From Mucilaginibacter sp. OK283 (GTDB taxonomy: Bacteria > Bacteroidota > Bacteroidia > Sphingobacteriales > Sphingobacteriaceae), in NCBI RefSeq assembly GCF_900110415.1, contig NZ_FODR01000005.1:310001-374000 (forward strand): 64,000 nt of DNA, written 5' to 3'. Below the pieces are notes generated by a model, which was given only the letters and a program-made list of their open reading frames with translations, was not told the DNA's origin and did no database searches. The position numbers and the translations under genes are program-made. How positions within the stretch are numbered: position 1 is the first letter of the stretch; each line of letters begins with the position of its first letter. Positions 1 through 8,996 of this stretch are shown piece by piece.

Positions 1-1350
1 CTTTCCATTTGGGCCAGCGCGCAAAAAATTACCCCTTTTAAGGCGGGTGACAGGGTGGCATTTGTGGGCAACAGCATTACCGATGGCGGACATTACCACT
101 CGTACATATGGCTGTATTACATGACCCATTACCCCAACGCACGGATAACCTGTTTTAACGCGGGTATTGGCGGCGACGTTATAGGCCAGATTTATGATAG
201 GTTTGATGATGATGTGCTTGATAAAAAGCCTAACGTTTTAACCCTTACCTGGGGCATGAATGATAGCGGCTATTTTGAGTGGTACCGTGCCGATGCCCAG
301 GATGTGATGGATAAAAGGATCCAGGGGAGCTATAAATATTACGGCATGCTGGAAGATAAGCTGAAACAATTGCCGTCTATTAAAAAGATCTTTATTTTGG
401 GTTCTCCATACGATGAAACTTCTAAGTTCACCACAAAAAATATCTATCCTAAGAAAAGTATAGCGTTTTCAAAAATTATCGATTTTCAGCAGGAGGCGGC
501 TAAAAGAAACGGCTACGGTTATGTAGATTTTTATCACCCCATGGCAGCCATCAACCTGCGCGAACAGGCAAAGGATTCCACTTTTAGCCTTACGCCAAAT
601 GATAGGGTGCACCCCGATAACGATGGCCATCTGGTGATGGCCTACCTGTTTTTGAAAGCCCAGGGGCTGGATAATCAGTATGTTGCCGATTTAAGCATCA
701 ATGCCCAAAACAAAAAAGTGTTAAAGGCTGTAAACTGCCGCATCAGTAATATAACAGCCGGTGCAGATTCGGTTGCGTTTAATTACCTGGCCAATTCGCT
801 GCCATATCCAATCGATACCATTCCGCGTGGTTGGGGCAATCGTAAAAAGCAGGCCGATGCGCTAAAAGTAGTTCCGTTCACCAAAGAGTTTAACCAGGAA
901 TTGTTGAGCGTTAAAGGCCTTAAGGACGGCGATTACAAGGTGATGATTGACGGCGAGCAGATAGGCAGCTGGTCGGCCCGGCAACTGGCCGATGGCGTTA
1001 ATATGGCCGAAATTACCACAACTCCCCAATACCAGCAGGCCATCCAGGTTCGCGAACTGAACGAAGAGCGTTGGGATATTGAGCGCCGCACAAGAATGTA
1101 TGTTTGGATGCAGTATGATTTTTTAAAGGGCAAAGGTTTGCTGCACAACGATAGCAACGCAGCTATGGATACCGTAAAAAAATACGCTGTAAAAGACATT
1201 TTTGTGAATGGTAATAAAGATAACTATAGCCGCGCCCGCTACAAAAGCCTGCGCGATGCCTGGCAAAAAGAAACGGATGTATTAACCGACCAGATTTATG
1301 CCATTAACAAACCCAAAAATCATCGCATTACCATTATAGCTGCCAAATAA
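1..1350 (+). CDS. SGNH/GDSL-family hydrolase, 5' end cut by window
   Basis: The frame is open from base 1, so the true start and most of a signal peptide lie upstream; the first residues (LSIWASAQ) look like the end of an export signal. Seen: block I GNSITDGG, block II-like NAGIGGD, block III GMND and block V DRVHPDNDGH, giving the Ser and Asp/His of the SGNH active site. After about residue 230 there is an additional C-terminal region of roughly 200 residues that I cannot place. Known: such exported enzymes often remove acetyl or other esters from plant or microbial glycans. Inferred: a periplasmic esterase of the glycan-use region, probably co-transcribed with the esterase 27 bases downstream. 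The exact substrate is not visible. Confidence 0.85.
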   Translation, partial: LSIWASAQKITPFKAGDRVAFVGNSITDGGHYHSYIWLYYMTHYPNARITCFNAGIGGDVIGQIYDRFDDDVLDKKPNVLTLTWGMNDSGYFEWYRADAQDVMDKRIQGSYKYYGMLEDKLKQLPSIKKIFILGSPYDETSKFTTKNIYPKKSIAFSKIIDFQQEAAKRNGYGYVDFYHPMAAINLREQAKDSTFSLTPNDRVHPDNDGHLVMAYLFLKAQGLDNQYVADLSINAQNKKVLKAVNCRISNITAGADSVAFNYLANSLPYPIDTIPRGWGNRKKQADALKVVPFTKEFNQELLSVKGLKDGDYKVMIDGEQIGSWSARQLADGVNMAEITTTPQYQQAIQVRELNEERWDIERRTRMYVWMQYDFLKGKGLLHNDSNAAMDTVKKYAVKDIFVNGNKDNYSRARYKSLRDAWQKETDVLTDQIYAINKPKNHRITIIAAK

Positions 1351-1377
1351 CCATAACCGGAAAATACCTATACCCAT

Positions 1378-2199
1378 ATGAATAAAAGAACAATAATAGC
1401 CCTTATAGTCTTTTTTATAAGTTTTATAAAGGTTGATGCAGCTACAGTAGATACCGTTTTAACGCACAGTAACGCCATGCGCCAGGATATTAAGGCGGTA
1501 GTAATAAAGCCTGCCGGTTACCAGGCGGGCAAAAAGTTCCCGGTGCTGTACCTGTTGCACGGCTTTAGCGGCAAATACAGCGATTGGATTTTAAAAGTAC
1601 CAGCCATTACCAAACTGGCCGATGAGTATCAAATGATGATAATATGCCCCGATGGCAATTTTGCCGGTTGGTATTTTGATAGCCCTATGAATAAGGATTG
1701 GCAATACGAAACTTATGTTGGAACCGAACTGGTGAACTGGGTTGATAAGCATTACGCAACAATTGCCGATAGGAGCGGGAGGGCCATTACCGGCTTAAGT
1801 ATGGGTGGGCACGGTGCCATGTACATTGCCTTTAAGCACCAGGATACTTTTGGCGCGGCGGGCAGCATGAGCGGCGCGCTGGATATCAGGCCCTTTTCGG
1901 ATGCGTTTGGTATTGAGCAGGTGTTGGGAAAATACAGCCAATACCCCGAACGGTGGGAAAAAAACAGCGTTATCAATATGATATACCTGTTGAAGCCAAA
2001 CTCGCTGCTTATTACGTTTGATTGCGGTTACGATGATTTTTTGTACCCGGCAAATGTTGCTTTTCATAATGAGCTTTTAATGCGCAAGATTCCGCATGAT
2101 TTTACGGTAAGGCCGGGAGCGCATACCTGGGAATTTTGGAGCAACTCGATTGTTTACCAGGCGCTGTTTTTTAGCCGCTACTTTAACAAAATAAAGTAG
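1378..2199 (+). CDS. secreted alpha/beta-hydrolase esterase (esterase D / feruloyl-esterase-like)
   Basis: A 273-residue protein with an N-terminal signal peptide (about residues 1-21, ending VDAA). Seen: LYLLHGFSG for the oxyanion region, the nucleophile elbow GLSMGGHGA, and the late RPGAHTW segment carrying the likely catalytic His. This matches the putative esterase family PF00756, which includes S-formylglutathione hydrolases, feruloyl esterases and Fes-like enzymes. The signal peptide and the glycan context favour a carbohydrate esterase over a cytoplasmic detoxification enzyme. It follows the SGNH hydrolase by 27 bases and ends just before a hairpin terminator, so the two esterases probably form the end of one transcript. 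The substrate is not determined by the sequence. Confidence 0.85.
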   Translation: MNKRTIIALIVFFISFIKVDAATVDTVLTHSNAMRQDIKAVVIKPAGYQAGKKFPVLYLLHGFSGKYSDWILKVPAITKLADEYQMMIICPDGNFAGWYFDSPMNKDWQYETYVGTELVNWVDKHYATIADRSGRAITGLSMGGHGAMYIAFKHQDTFGAAGSMSGALDIRPFSDAFGIEQVLGKYSQYPERWEKNSVINMIYLLKPNSLLITFDCGYDDFLYPANVAFHNELLMRKIPHDFTVRPGAHTWEFWSNSIVYQALFFSRYFNKIK

Positions 2200-2223
2200 G
2201 GGATAGTGTTATGAAATTTAATT

Positions 2224-2253
2224 ACCGGGCTTATAATATTTAGCCCGGTTTTT
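2224..2253 (+). terminator. Rho-independent terminator after esterase
   Basis: The stem ACCGGGCT (2224-2231) pairs with AGCCCGGT (2242-2249) and is followed by a T run. It sits 25 bases after the esterase stop, closing the upstream transcript. The rest of the 310-base gap to 2510 is AT-rich and holds two operator-like sites but no gene. Confidence 0.8.
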
Positions 2254-2324
2254 AACCACTTTTTTAATTTTTAGCGGCTTTTAGTGCAAACAAAATAAAT
2301 TAAAAAAAAGTGTTCGAAAAATTT

Positions 2325-2339
2325 GCTAAATCGTTTTTA
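2325..2339. promoter_or_regulatory. LacI-type operator-like site, copy 1
   Basis: GCTAAATCGTTTTTA, a slightly degraded copy of the palindrome GCTAAATCGATTTA found upstream of several genes in this window. It lies 171 bases before the SusD start at 2510 and 110 bases before a second site. Proposed ligand: the LacI-family regulator encoded at 25041. Confidence 0.5.
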
Positions 2340-2434
2340 TGATTTAAATTAGCAGTCAGATTAAACATCTGTTATAAACCAACTAATACCAATATACTTT
2401 TTTTTAGGCAATCTGCGTAAAGCTGCCAAATTTA

Positions 2435-2449
2435 GCTAAATCGATTTTT
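2435..2449. promoter_or_regulatory. LacI-type operator-like site, copy 2
   Basis: GCTAAATCGATTTTT carries the full AAATCGATTT core (2438-2447). It lies 61 bases before the SusD start, where a repressor would cover or block the promoter of the six-gene operon. A further CGATTT follows directly. Confidence 0.65.
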
Positions 2450-2509
2450 CGATTTAATTTAAATGGACTTGTAGTGTTAAAAATATGCTATTGTAAATAA
2501 ACCTGTAAT

Positions 2510-4261
2510 ATGAAAAAAATTTACTTCAAGGTTCTTACTTTTTCGATGTTCGGGCTTGCGCTTTGGGGCATGTCATCCTGTAAAAAGGATGGTTTCCTGG
2601 GGCAAACCACTACATCAAACTTAACCCAAAGCACGGTATTTGCCGATAGCGCCAATACGGTGGCGTTTTTGTCAAATATCTACAGTAATGTGGGGTTCAG
2701 CTTTAGTCCCGGGCGCTTTTTATACGGGCCTATTTTATCGCCCACAACCAACGGCGGACTTGATGCTGCTTCGGACGAAGCAGAGGTTTACACATCAGCC
2801 GGTTCTACCGCTTTGGCTTTTGAATCGGGTACTATCAATGCGGCTGTAGTTACCGATGATGCTTATAAAAACAGCTATACCAACATCCGCGCAGTAAACC
2901 AGCTGCTGGCCAATTTGCCAAAATCGCCTATAAATAATTTCACCAAAACGCAGATGCGTGCCGAGGCTCATTTTTTGCGGGCCTGGTACTACGCTATATT
3001 ATTAAAACACTACGGCGGGGTGCATATAGTTAACGATAAGATTTACAACTATACAGATGCCATTCCCGCAAAACGGAATACCTACGCCGAAACGGTAAAC
3101 TATATTTTGGCCGATTGCGATACCGCCGCGCTTGAGTTGCCAACCGTTCAAAGCGGCTTAAACTATGGCCGCGCTTCAAAGGGCGCCTGCCTGGCCTTAA
3201 AATCAAGGGTATTGTTGTATGCTGCAAGTCCGTTATTTAACGGGCAATCGATAGGTGATGGCGCTACAAAAGAACTGGTAGGCTATGCCACTTACGATAA
3301 AGAACGCTGGAAACTGGCCGAAGATGCCGCAATTGCTGTAATTGGCACAGGAGCCTATAAACTCAATGTGGATAATGCGACCGCAGCAGGCTATGGCTTT
3401 CAGCACCTGTTTACCTTACCCCTTAATACCGAATATATTTTTGAGCTGATGCGCGGCAATAATGCCGATTTTGAAAGCTTGTGGCAACCACCATCACGTA
3501 CGGGCAAAAATGGAGCCCTGCCTTTGCAGGGTTTGGTTGATGCATTCCCGATGAACACGGGCAAAGCCATTACCGACCCAACTTCCGGCTACGATCCGCA
3601 AAACCCTTATGCCAACCGCGACCCACGTTTAGATTATACCGTTATCCGCGATCAAACGCTTATCCAAAACAGGCTGTCGTCGGGCAAATCGCCTATTAAT
3701 ATTTTTACAGGTACGTATAATGGTCAAACAACCGGTCCCGATGCGGTTAATGTGGGCACCCGTACGGGCTACTATACCAATAAAATGCTCGATCCGGATG
3801 CGGTATCGCAGGATTTTACACATCCAACCAAAAGATGCTGGCCATTAATACGTTATGCCGAAATTCTGCTGAACTACGCCGAGGCTGCCAACGAATATGA
3901 AGGCCCAACCACACAGGTTTACCAGGCTGTCGAGGCTATCCGCCAGCGGGCAGGGTTAAACCCGTACCAGTTGCCAACCGGGTTAAGCCAGGCCGATATG
4001 CGTAAAGCCATTCAGAACGAACGCCGTATTGAGCTGGCGTTTGAGGAGCACCGCTTTTGGGATGTGCGCCGCTGGAAAATAGCCGACCAAACCGACAATA
4101 TCCAAACCTACGGTATGGAGGTTGACCGCAATAATGCATCGGTTACTTATAAAACGTTCCCGGTGCGCAAGCGCAACTTCCGCACGGCTATGTACCTGTG
4201 GCCTTTCCCGCAAACGGAGGTGGCCAAATCGCCTGAGATGTTACAAAATCCGGGATATTGA
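2510..4261 (+). CDS. SusD/RagB-family outer-membrane glycan-binding lipoprotein
   Basis: A 583-residue lipoprotein: the signal peptide ends in a lipobox with Cys near residue 24 (SSCKKDGF). Seen: the SusD helical scaffold, with RAEAHFLRAWYY, the RVLLYAASPLFNG motif, the NPYANRDPRL segment, NERRIELAFEEHRFWDVRRW, and the C-terminal LWPFPQTEV...NPGY ending. Known: SusD proteins cap a SusC barrel at the cell surface and help load glycans. It is unusual in being the first gene of its operon, with no SusC before it; two small lipoproteins and then a SusC follow. Expression is probably controlled through the operators at 2325 and 2435. Confidence 0.95.
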   Translation: MKKIYFKVLTFSMFGLALWGMSSCKKDGFLGQTTTSNLTQSTVFADSANTVAFLSNIYSNVGFSFSPGRFLYGPILSPTTNGGLDAASDEAEVYTSAGSTALAFESGTINAAVVTDDAYKNSYTNIRAVNQLLANLPKSPINNFTKTQMRAEAHFLRAWYYAILLKHYGGVHIVNDKIYNYTDAIPAKRNTYAETVNYILADCDTAALELPTVQSGLNYGRASKGACLALKSRVLLYAASPLFNGQSIGDGATKELVGYATYDKERWKLAEDAAIAVIGTGAYKLNVDNATAAGYGFQHLFTLPLNTEYIFELMRGNNADFESLWQPPSRTGKNGALPLQGLVDAFPMNTGKAITDPTSGYDPQNPYANRDPRLDYTVIRDQTLIQNRLSSGKSPINIFTGTYNGQTTGPDAVNVGTRTGYYTNKMLDPDAVSQDFTHPTKRCWPLIRYAEILLNYAEAANEYEGPTTQVYQAVEAIRQRAGLNPYQLPTGLSQADMRKAIQNERRIELAFEEHRFWDVRRWKIADQTDNIQTYGMEVDRNNASVTYKTFPVRKRNFRTAMYLWPFPQTEVAKSPEMLQNPGY

Positions 4262-4285
4262 TCACCATTATAACCTAAAAAGCAA

Positions 4286-4729
4286 ATGAAAAAGAAAAAT
4301 ATAATGCAACAGTGCGGCTTTTTGCTGGTGGCGATAGCGGCTGTTTTGATGGCATCATGCAAAGCCGAAAAGGTATTGCCGGTAAAAGAATCTATCAAAG
4401 ATATCACGGGCAGCTGGCAGGTGATCAGGGCAACACGTAACGGCACCGAACTTACAACCCTGATCGATTTTACCAAATTCAGGGTGAATTTTAAAGATGG
4501 CGGCTATACCATTGAAAACCCGCTGCCATTTTTGGTAAACGCCAACGGCAAATTCTCGCTCGACGATCCGGAATATCCGTTTAAAATAACGTTTACGGCA
4601 ACCGGGGGCACCCCTGTATCAACGCCATTCAATTACCCTATTGTGAATGGTAAAAGGCAGCTGAGCATCACATTTAGCCCGGGCTGCCCAAACAACAGCT
4701 ATGTGTATGTACTGCAAAAAGTTAACTAA
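4286..4729 (+). CDS. small lipoprotein, DUF5004/lipocalin-like
   Basis: A 147-residue lipoprotein with signal peptide and lipobox Cys (MASCKAEK). After it comes a compact beta-rich domain beginning ITGSWQVIRATRNG, a typical start for lipocalin-like Bacteroidota families such as DUF5004. It begins 24 bases after the SusD gene and precedes a second exported protein by 34 bases, so it is in the operon. Small lipoproteins in this position are often surface glycan-binding or accessory proteins. I recognise the family only by overall pattern; the function is unknown. Confidence 0.65.
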   Translation: MKKKNIMQQCGFLLVAIAAVLMASCKAEKVLPVKESIKDITGSWQVIRATRNGTELTTLIDFTKFRVNFKDGGYTIENPLPFLVNANGKFSLDDPEYPFKITFTATGGTPVSTPFNYPIVNGKRQLSITFSPGCPNNSYVYVLQKVN

Positions 4730-4763
4730 CCATAAACCATAACATACTAATACAACAGATTTT

Positions 4764-5765
4764 ATGAGATCATATTTACATATAAAAGGTAAAGGTTTAT
4801 GGAAGTTTTGCGCCTTAACTGCCCTGGCTATTGTACTGGCCTGCTGCGGCGAGGTGATAACCAGCGTTGACCAGCCTGCAACTGCAACAGCGGGGTCTAC
4901 AATGACCGTAACCGTTCACCTATCTATACCAACGGCGGCAGATGGCGGGCCCGATTACCTGGTGTTTGGCTTTTTGGTACCTAAGGGATGGAAAGCGGCC
5001 CAAAATACCGTTGTAACCTACTCCGGCGCGCAGGGCAGCGGCAACATGACGCTGATACCCGAAGGAACCTTAGGCAAAAACGGAAACGGTTTAACCTGGA
5101 CAGCCTACATGAAAAAAACTTTCCAGATTGGCGGTAACCTTATTGACGATATGGAATGGGTGGCTTATCAGTCAGATAAAGCATATTCACACACCGGCGG
5201 GCTTGAATTTAAGGGCGATATCACCATTAAAACAAAAGTGGCCGCCGATAATAATAACTACCTGGTAAAATTAGGCTACACCATTACCGATACCGGCCAC
5301 GGCTTTACCAGCGATCAGTTTGGTACCTATTACAGCGAAGTAGTAACACCCTGCTTTGAAGTTACCGGCGGCACCGGCGACCTGATTGATTTTTGTAATC
5401 CGCAGCTTACCACAGTTAACCCGCCAAAATCGTTAGATAACGACATCATTACGCTAACCTTTGATGGAACGGTTGTAAACACGCCGCTAAACAACGCTGC
5501 CGAAACTTACCTGTGCGCTACCGCCTATACCAGCGATGGTAAAACCATCAGCGTTTGCGAGCAAACTGATAAAACCAAAATGATACAGGCGGTGCCAAAC
5601 AGTAAAAAGTACCAGTTAACGTTTTGGCCCAAGTCGTTTTTTAACACAACGGCGGCGCAAACCATCACGAAAATAGAGTACTTCATTACCGATAAAACAG
5701 GCACTGCAAAGGTTGGCTATGGTAACACACTGGCGCCGTTTGTTTACACTTTTAAGTGCTCGTAA
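4764..5765 (+). CDS. surface lipoprotein, possibly DUF4961 family
   Basis: A 333-residue exported protein; the signal peptide ends at ALAIVLACCGEV, giving a likely lipidated Cys. The first ~190 residues resemble an immunoglobulin-like beta-sandwich (TATAGSTMTVTVHLSIP), followed by a second beta-rich part starting near the NPPKSL segment. The arrangement SusD, small lipocalin-like lipoprotein, then this protein matches my recollection of DUF5004/DUF4961 pairs in polysaccharide-utilisation loci, but I cannot confirm the family. No catalytic motif is visible. Likely role: surface glycan binding. A 108-base gap separates it from the next SusC, where a weak operator-like sequence sits at 5829. Confidence 0.55.
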   Translation: MRSYLHIKGKGLWKFCALTALAIVLACCGEVITSVDQPATATAGSTMTVTVHLSIPTAADGGPDYLVFGFLVPKGWKAAQNTVVTYSGAQGSGNMTLIPEGTLGKNGNGLTWTAYMKKTFQIGGNLIDDMEWVAYQSDKAYSHTGGLEFKGDITIKTKVAADNNNYLVKLGYTITDTGHGFTSDQFGTYYSEVVTPCFEVTGGTGDLIDFCNPQLTTVNPPKSLDNDIITLTFDGTVVNTPLNNAAETYLCATAYTSDGKTISVCEQTDKTKMIQAVPNSKKYQLTFWPKSFFNTTAAQTITKIEYFITDKTGTAKVGYGNTLAPFVYTFKCS

Positions 5766-5828
5766 CCAATTATAATACAAAAGGATGCTGAATTAACCTC
5801 GTTTTTAAAATCAAAGGTTGAGGTAGCT

Positions 5829-5844
5829 GCTAAAACGATATTTA
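5829..5844. promoter_or_regulatory. degenerate operator-like site before internal SusC
   Basis: GCTAAAACGATATTTA resembles the site at 26245 (GCTAAAACGATTTA) with two extra bases in the right half. Position is 30 bases before the SusC start, so it could give a secondary regulated promoter inside the operon. Weak on its own. Confidence 0.3.
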
Positions 5845-5873
5845 ATTATTGCCAACAATTTAAATCTTATACT

Positions 5874-8800
5874 ATGGCTTATTGCTACTTAAAGAAATGC
5901 TTTACAGGTTTCGTCATATTGATGCTTATGCTGGTAAAAACCGGGTACGCAGCTATGCAGGATACCACAGGCAGGGGTAGTACCCATCCTGGTTGGGTAA
6001 GCGGGGTTGTACTTGATGAATATGCCAACCCTTTAAACGGGGTTAAGGTAATGGTAAAAGGTAAAACCGATGCCAGCTTTACTGATAAAGACGGTCGCTT
6101 CGAGATTAACGCTGTCAGCGGCGATAAGCTGGTATTTACGATGCTTAACTATTACACCAGCGAGGTAAATATCAGCAGTAAAAGCCCAGTCACCATAAAA
6201 TTGCTTGATACCTATTTAAAAACGCCCGAAACGATAAACGTGTTATACGGCACCAAAAAGGCAGCTGCAAACCTTGGATCGGTTGCTGCCATTTATACCA
6301 ACCAGCTTACAACCACACCGGCATCGTTGTATACTTATGCATTGCCGGGGCAGCTGCCAGGCTTGTATACGCAGCAATACAGTGGCTTTGCCAGCCCGCA
6401 AACCAGCACCCAAACCGTAGCCGATTTTATTGGCAACGTGGTGCAACACAACAATTACTCGGCAAATGATAATACCGAAATAGGTTTATCGCTGCGCGGA
6501 CAAACGCCTATAACCATTATTGACGGGGTACAGCGCGAAATCTCTTCTATCGATCCGGAAAGTATCGAATCGGTATCGGTTTTAAAGGATGCCTTATCAA
6601 ATATATTGCTGGGTATCAACAGCTCGCGCGGTGTTTTACTGATCACTACCAAACATGGCCAGGCTGGGGCGCCCCGCATTTCGTTTACGGCCGAAGCAGG
6701 TTCGCAGCACCCTCTTGATCTGCCGAAACCGTTGCCGGCCTACCAGTATGCTTATTTATATAACGAGGCGCTGCAAAACGACGGTAAGCCAACCATTTAC
6801 AGCGCCGATGACTTTAACGCCTATCGCAACCATACCGATCCTGCTCATCACCCTGATGTAAACTGGTTTAATACCTTGCTGCGTAACAGTTCGCCAATAA
6901 GCAGCTACAAGCTGAATGTTAACGGCGGCGGCAGTGTGGCGCAGTACAGTGTTTCATTAAACTATATGGATCAGCAGGGCATGTTTAAAACCTCGCCGGC
7001 TGCAACTTATAATACCAATAACGAACTTAGCCGCTACATTATCAATTCGGATCTGAGTGTAAACGTTACCAAAAAGTTTACGGTTGATTTGCAATTGTTT
7101 GGCCGTATTCAACAAGCCACCCAGCCGGGAACAGGCTACTCGGGCATCCTGAACACCTTGTACAATACGCCAAACAACCCCTACCCGGTTTATAATCCTA
7201 ACGGATCATTCGGCGGTACTACGTTGTTTACCAATAACCTGTTGTCGCAATCGCAGTTTTCGGGCTATCAGCGCACCAACAGTAACGATGTAATGGCCAA
7301 CCTCGATCTTAATTACGATTTAAGCAGCGTAACAAAAGGCCTTTCTGTAAAACTAAAAGGCAACCTTGCTTTTGAATCGCAGGGCCTGGTAAACCGGTCG
7401 TTGCAAAACAATACCTATTTGCTTAACAAGGATAGTTCGTACTCGGCTGTAGGTACACCAATATCGCAATCAAACGGCTTTGCCACGGTATCAAGCGCCC
7501 GTTATTCTTTTGCGCAGGCCGCTTTAAATTACGAGAGGCAGTTTGGAAAAGGCACCGTAAGCGGCATGTTGTTGTATGATACCCGGTCGGTTGTATTAAA
7601 CTATGACTTATCTGGTGTTACCACCAACAGGGCAGCCAAACTGGGCTACAACTACGATGGCAAATATTTTATTGAAGCATCGGCCAACAGCAGCGGCTAC
7701 AACAGGTATCCGCCTGGTAACCAGTATGGCATGTTTTACGCCGTTGGCTTAGGCTGGCAAATGGGGCAGGAACGTTTTATAAAAGATATTAGCTGGATAA
7801 GTTCATGGAAATGGCGTGCCACTTATGGTAAAACCGGCAATGCCAATGTTGATAATTTTGGTTACTACAACTTTTTGCAAACATACGGTACGTCAATTGG
7901 CTATCCTTATACATTGGGTACTGCCCGCAGCGTAATTCAAAGCTATAACGAAAATACCCTGGCCAACCCTTACATCCGTTGGGAAAACGCCAAAAAGCTG
8001 GATATTGGTACCGATATATCCCTGTTTAAAGATCACTTTAAAATCACTGCCGATTACTTTCATGACAGGTTCTATGACCTGTTACAAACCCGCGGCAATA
8101 GCATAGCCTTGTTAGGAACTACCTACCCGGCCGAGAATATTGGCGTGAAGCTGTATAAAGGTACCGAACTTACCTTAACCTACCAGGACCACGCCGGTAA
8201 TTTGAACTACTTTTTAACGGCTAATGCAACGCGCCAAACATCAACCAATGTATTCAGCGATGAAGAGCCCGCGCCGTATCCATGGTTAAGGCGCACCGGC
8301 TTATCAAACGATGTAATATTTGGCTATACTGCTTTGGGTTTCTTTAAAAACGCGCAGGATGCAGCCACCAGCGCCACCACAGTTGGCTATACACCACAGG
8401 CCGGTGATGTAAAATACAAAGACCTTAACGGCGACCACGTGATTAACCAGTTTGATCAATCGGCCATAGCCAATACCAAACCTTTAATTTATTACGGCTT
8501 ATCATTTGGTGTTAACTATAAAGGTTTCAGTGTAAGCGTAATTATGCAGGGTGTTACCAACCACCAGATTATTTATAACAACAACCTGGTAAACGGCTTT
8601 GCCGGCCTTGGTCTGTTTGGCAACATTTACCAGGGCCAGGGCTATGACGCCCTAACCGGAAGGTGGACACCAGAAACAGCCGATATAGCTACCCTGCCGC
8701 GCTTATCATCAACCGGCAATGTTAACAATGGTTTGCTATCAACACTGTACATCCGGTCGGCAAATTACATGAGGCTTAAAAATGCCGAGGTAGGCTACAG

Positions 8801-8969
8801 CCTGCCGCTGGAGTGGGCACGCAAACTAAGGTTATCGGGCATCAGGGTATTTGCCAATGGCGAAAACCTGTACACATTTTACGGCTACAAGGGCGTTGAT
8901 CCGGAAGTGTATGGCTTGGCGTACCCTATACAACGCGTGTTTAATGCAGGTATAAACATTAAGCTTTAA
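5874..8969 (+). CDS. SusC/RagA-family TonB-linked outer-membrane transporter (divergent plug)
   Basis: A 1031-residue protein with a signal peptide (to about residue 28), a carboxypeptidase-regulatory-like domain (VSGVVLDEYANPLNGV), a plug domain (TPITIIDGVQREI, IESVSVLKDA) and a long beta-barrel ending in a C-terminal INIKL strand. There is no STN domain, so it should not signal to an anti-sigma factor. Odd: where most SusC proteins read DEVVVVGYGT, this one has ETINVLYGTKKA, a changed TonB-box region, and the plug is shortened around SVAAIYTNQL. Partner: the SusD that starts 27 bases downstream. Role: energy-dependent import of oligosaccharides across the outer membrane. Confidence 0.93.
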   Translation: MAYCYLKKCFTGFVILMLMLVKTGYAAMQDTTGRGSTHPGWVSGVVLDEYANPLNGVKVMVKGKTDASFTDKDGRFEINAVSGDKLVFTMLNYYTSEVNISSKSPVTIKLLDTYLKTPETINVLYGTKKAAANLGSVAAIYTNQLTTTPASLYTYALPGQLPGLYTQQYSGFASPQTSTQTVADFIGNVVQHNNYSANDNTEIGLSLRGQTPITIIDGVQREISSIDPESIESVSVLKDALSNILLGINSSRGVLLITTKHGQAGAPRISFTAEAGSQHPLDLPKPLPAYQYAYLYNEALQNDGKPTIYSADDFNAYRNHTDPAHHPDVNWFNTLLRNSSPISSYKLNVNGGGSVAQYSVSLNYMDQQGMFKTSPAATYNTNNELSRYIINSDLSVNVTKKFTVDLQLFGRIQQATQPGTGYSGILNTLYNTPNNPYPVYNPNGSFGGTTLFTNNLLSQSQFSGYQRTNSNDVMANLDLNYDLSSVTKGLSVKLKGNLAFESQGLVNRSLQNNTYLLNKDSSYSAVGTPISQSNGFATVSSARYSFAQAALNYERQFGKGTVSGMLLYDTRSVVLNYDLSGVTTNRAAKLGYNYDGKYFIEASANSSGYNRYPPGNQYGMFYAVGLGWQMGQERFIKDISWISSWKWRATYGKTGNANVDNFGYYNFLQTYGTSIGYPYTLGTARSVIQSYNENTLANPYIRWENAKKLDIGTDISLFKDHFKITADYFHDRFYDLLQTRGNSIALLGTTYPAENIGVKLYKGTELTLTYQDHAGNLNYFLTANATRQTSTNVFSDEEPAPYPWLRRTGLSNDVIFGYTALGFFKNAQDAATSATTVGYTPQAGDVKYKDLNGDHVINQFDQSAIANTKPLIYYGLSFGVNYKGFSVSVIMQGVTNHQIIYNNNLVNGFAGLGLFGNIYQGQGYDALTGRWTPETADIATLPRLSSTGNVNNGLLSTLYIRSANYMRLKNAEVGYSLPLEWARKLRLSGIRVFANGENLYTFYGYKGVDPEVYGLAYPIQRVFNAGINIKL

Positions 8970-8996
8970 TTATTGGCCAACATTAAAATTATGATC

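Noticed and set aside
4147..4476. 109-residue antisense frame across the SusD end and the next lipoprotein
   Set aside because: It spans two real genes on the opposite strand, with no conserved pattern.
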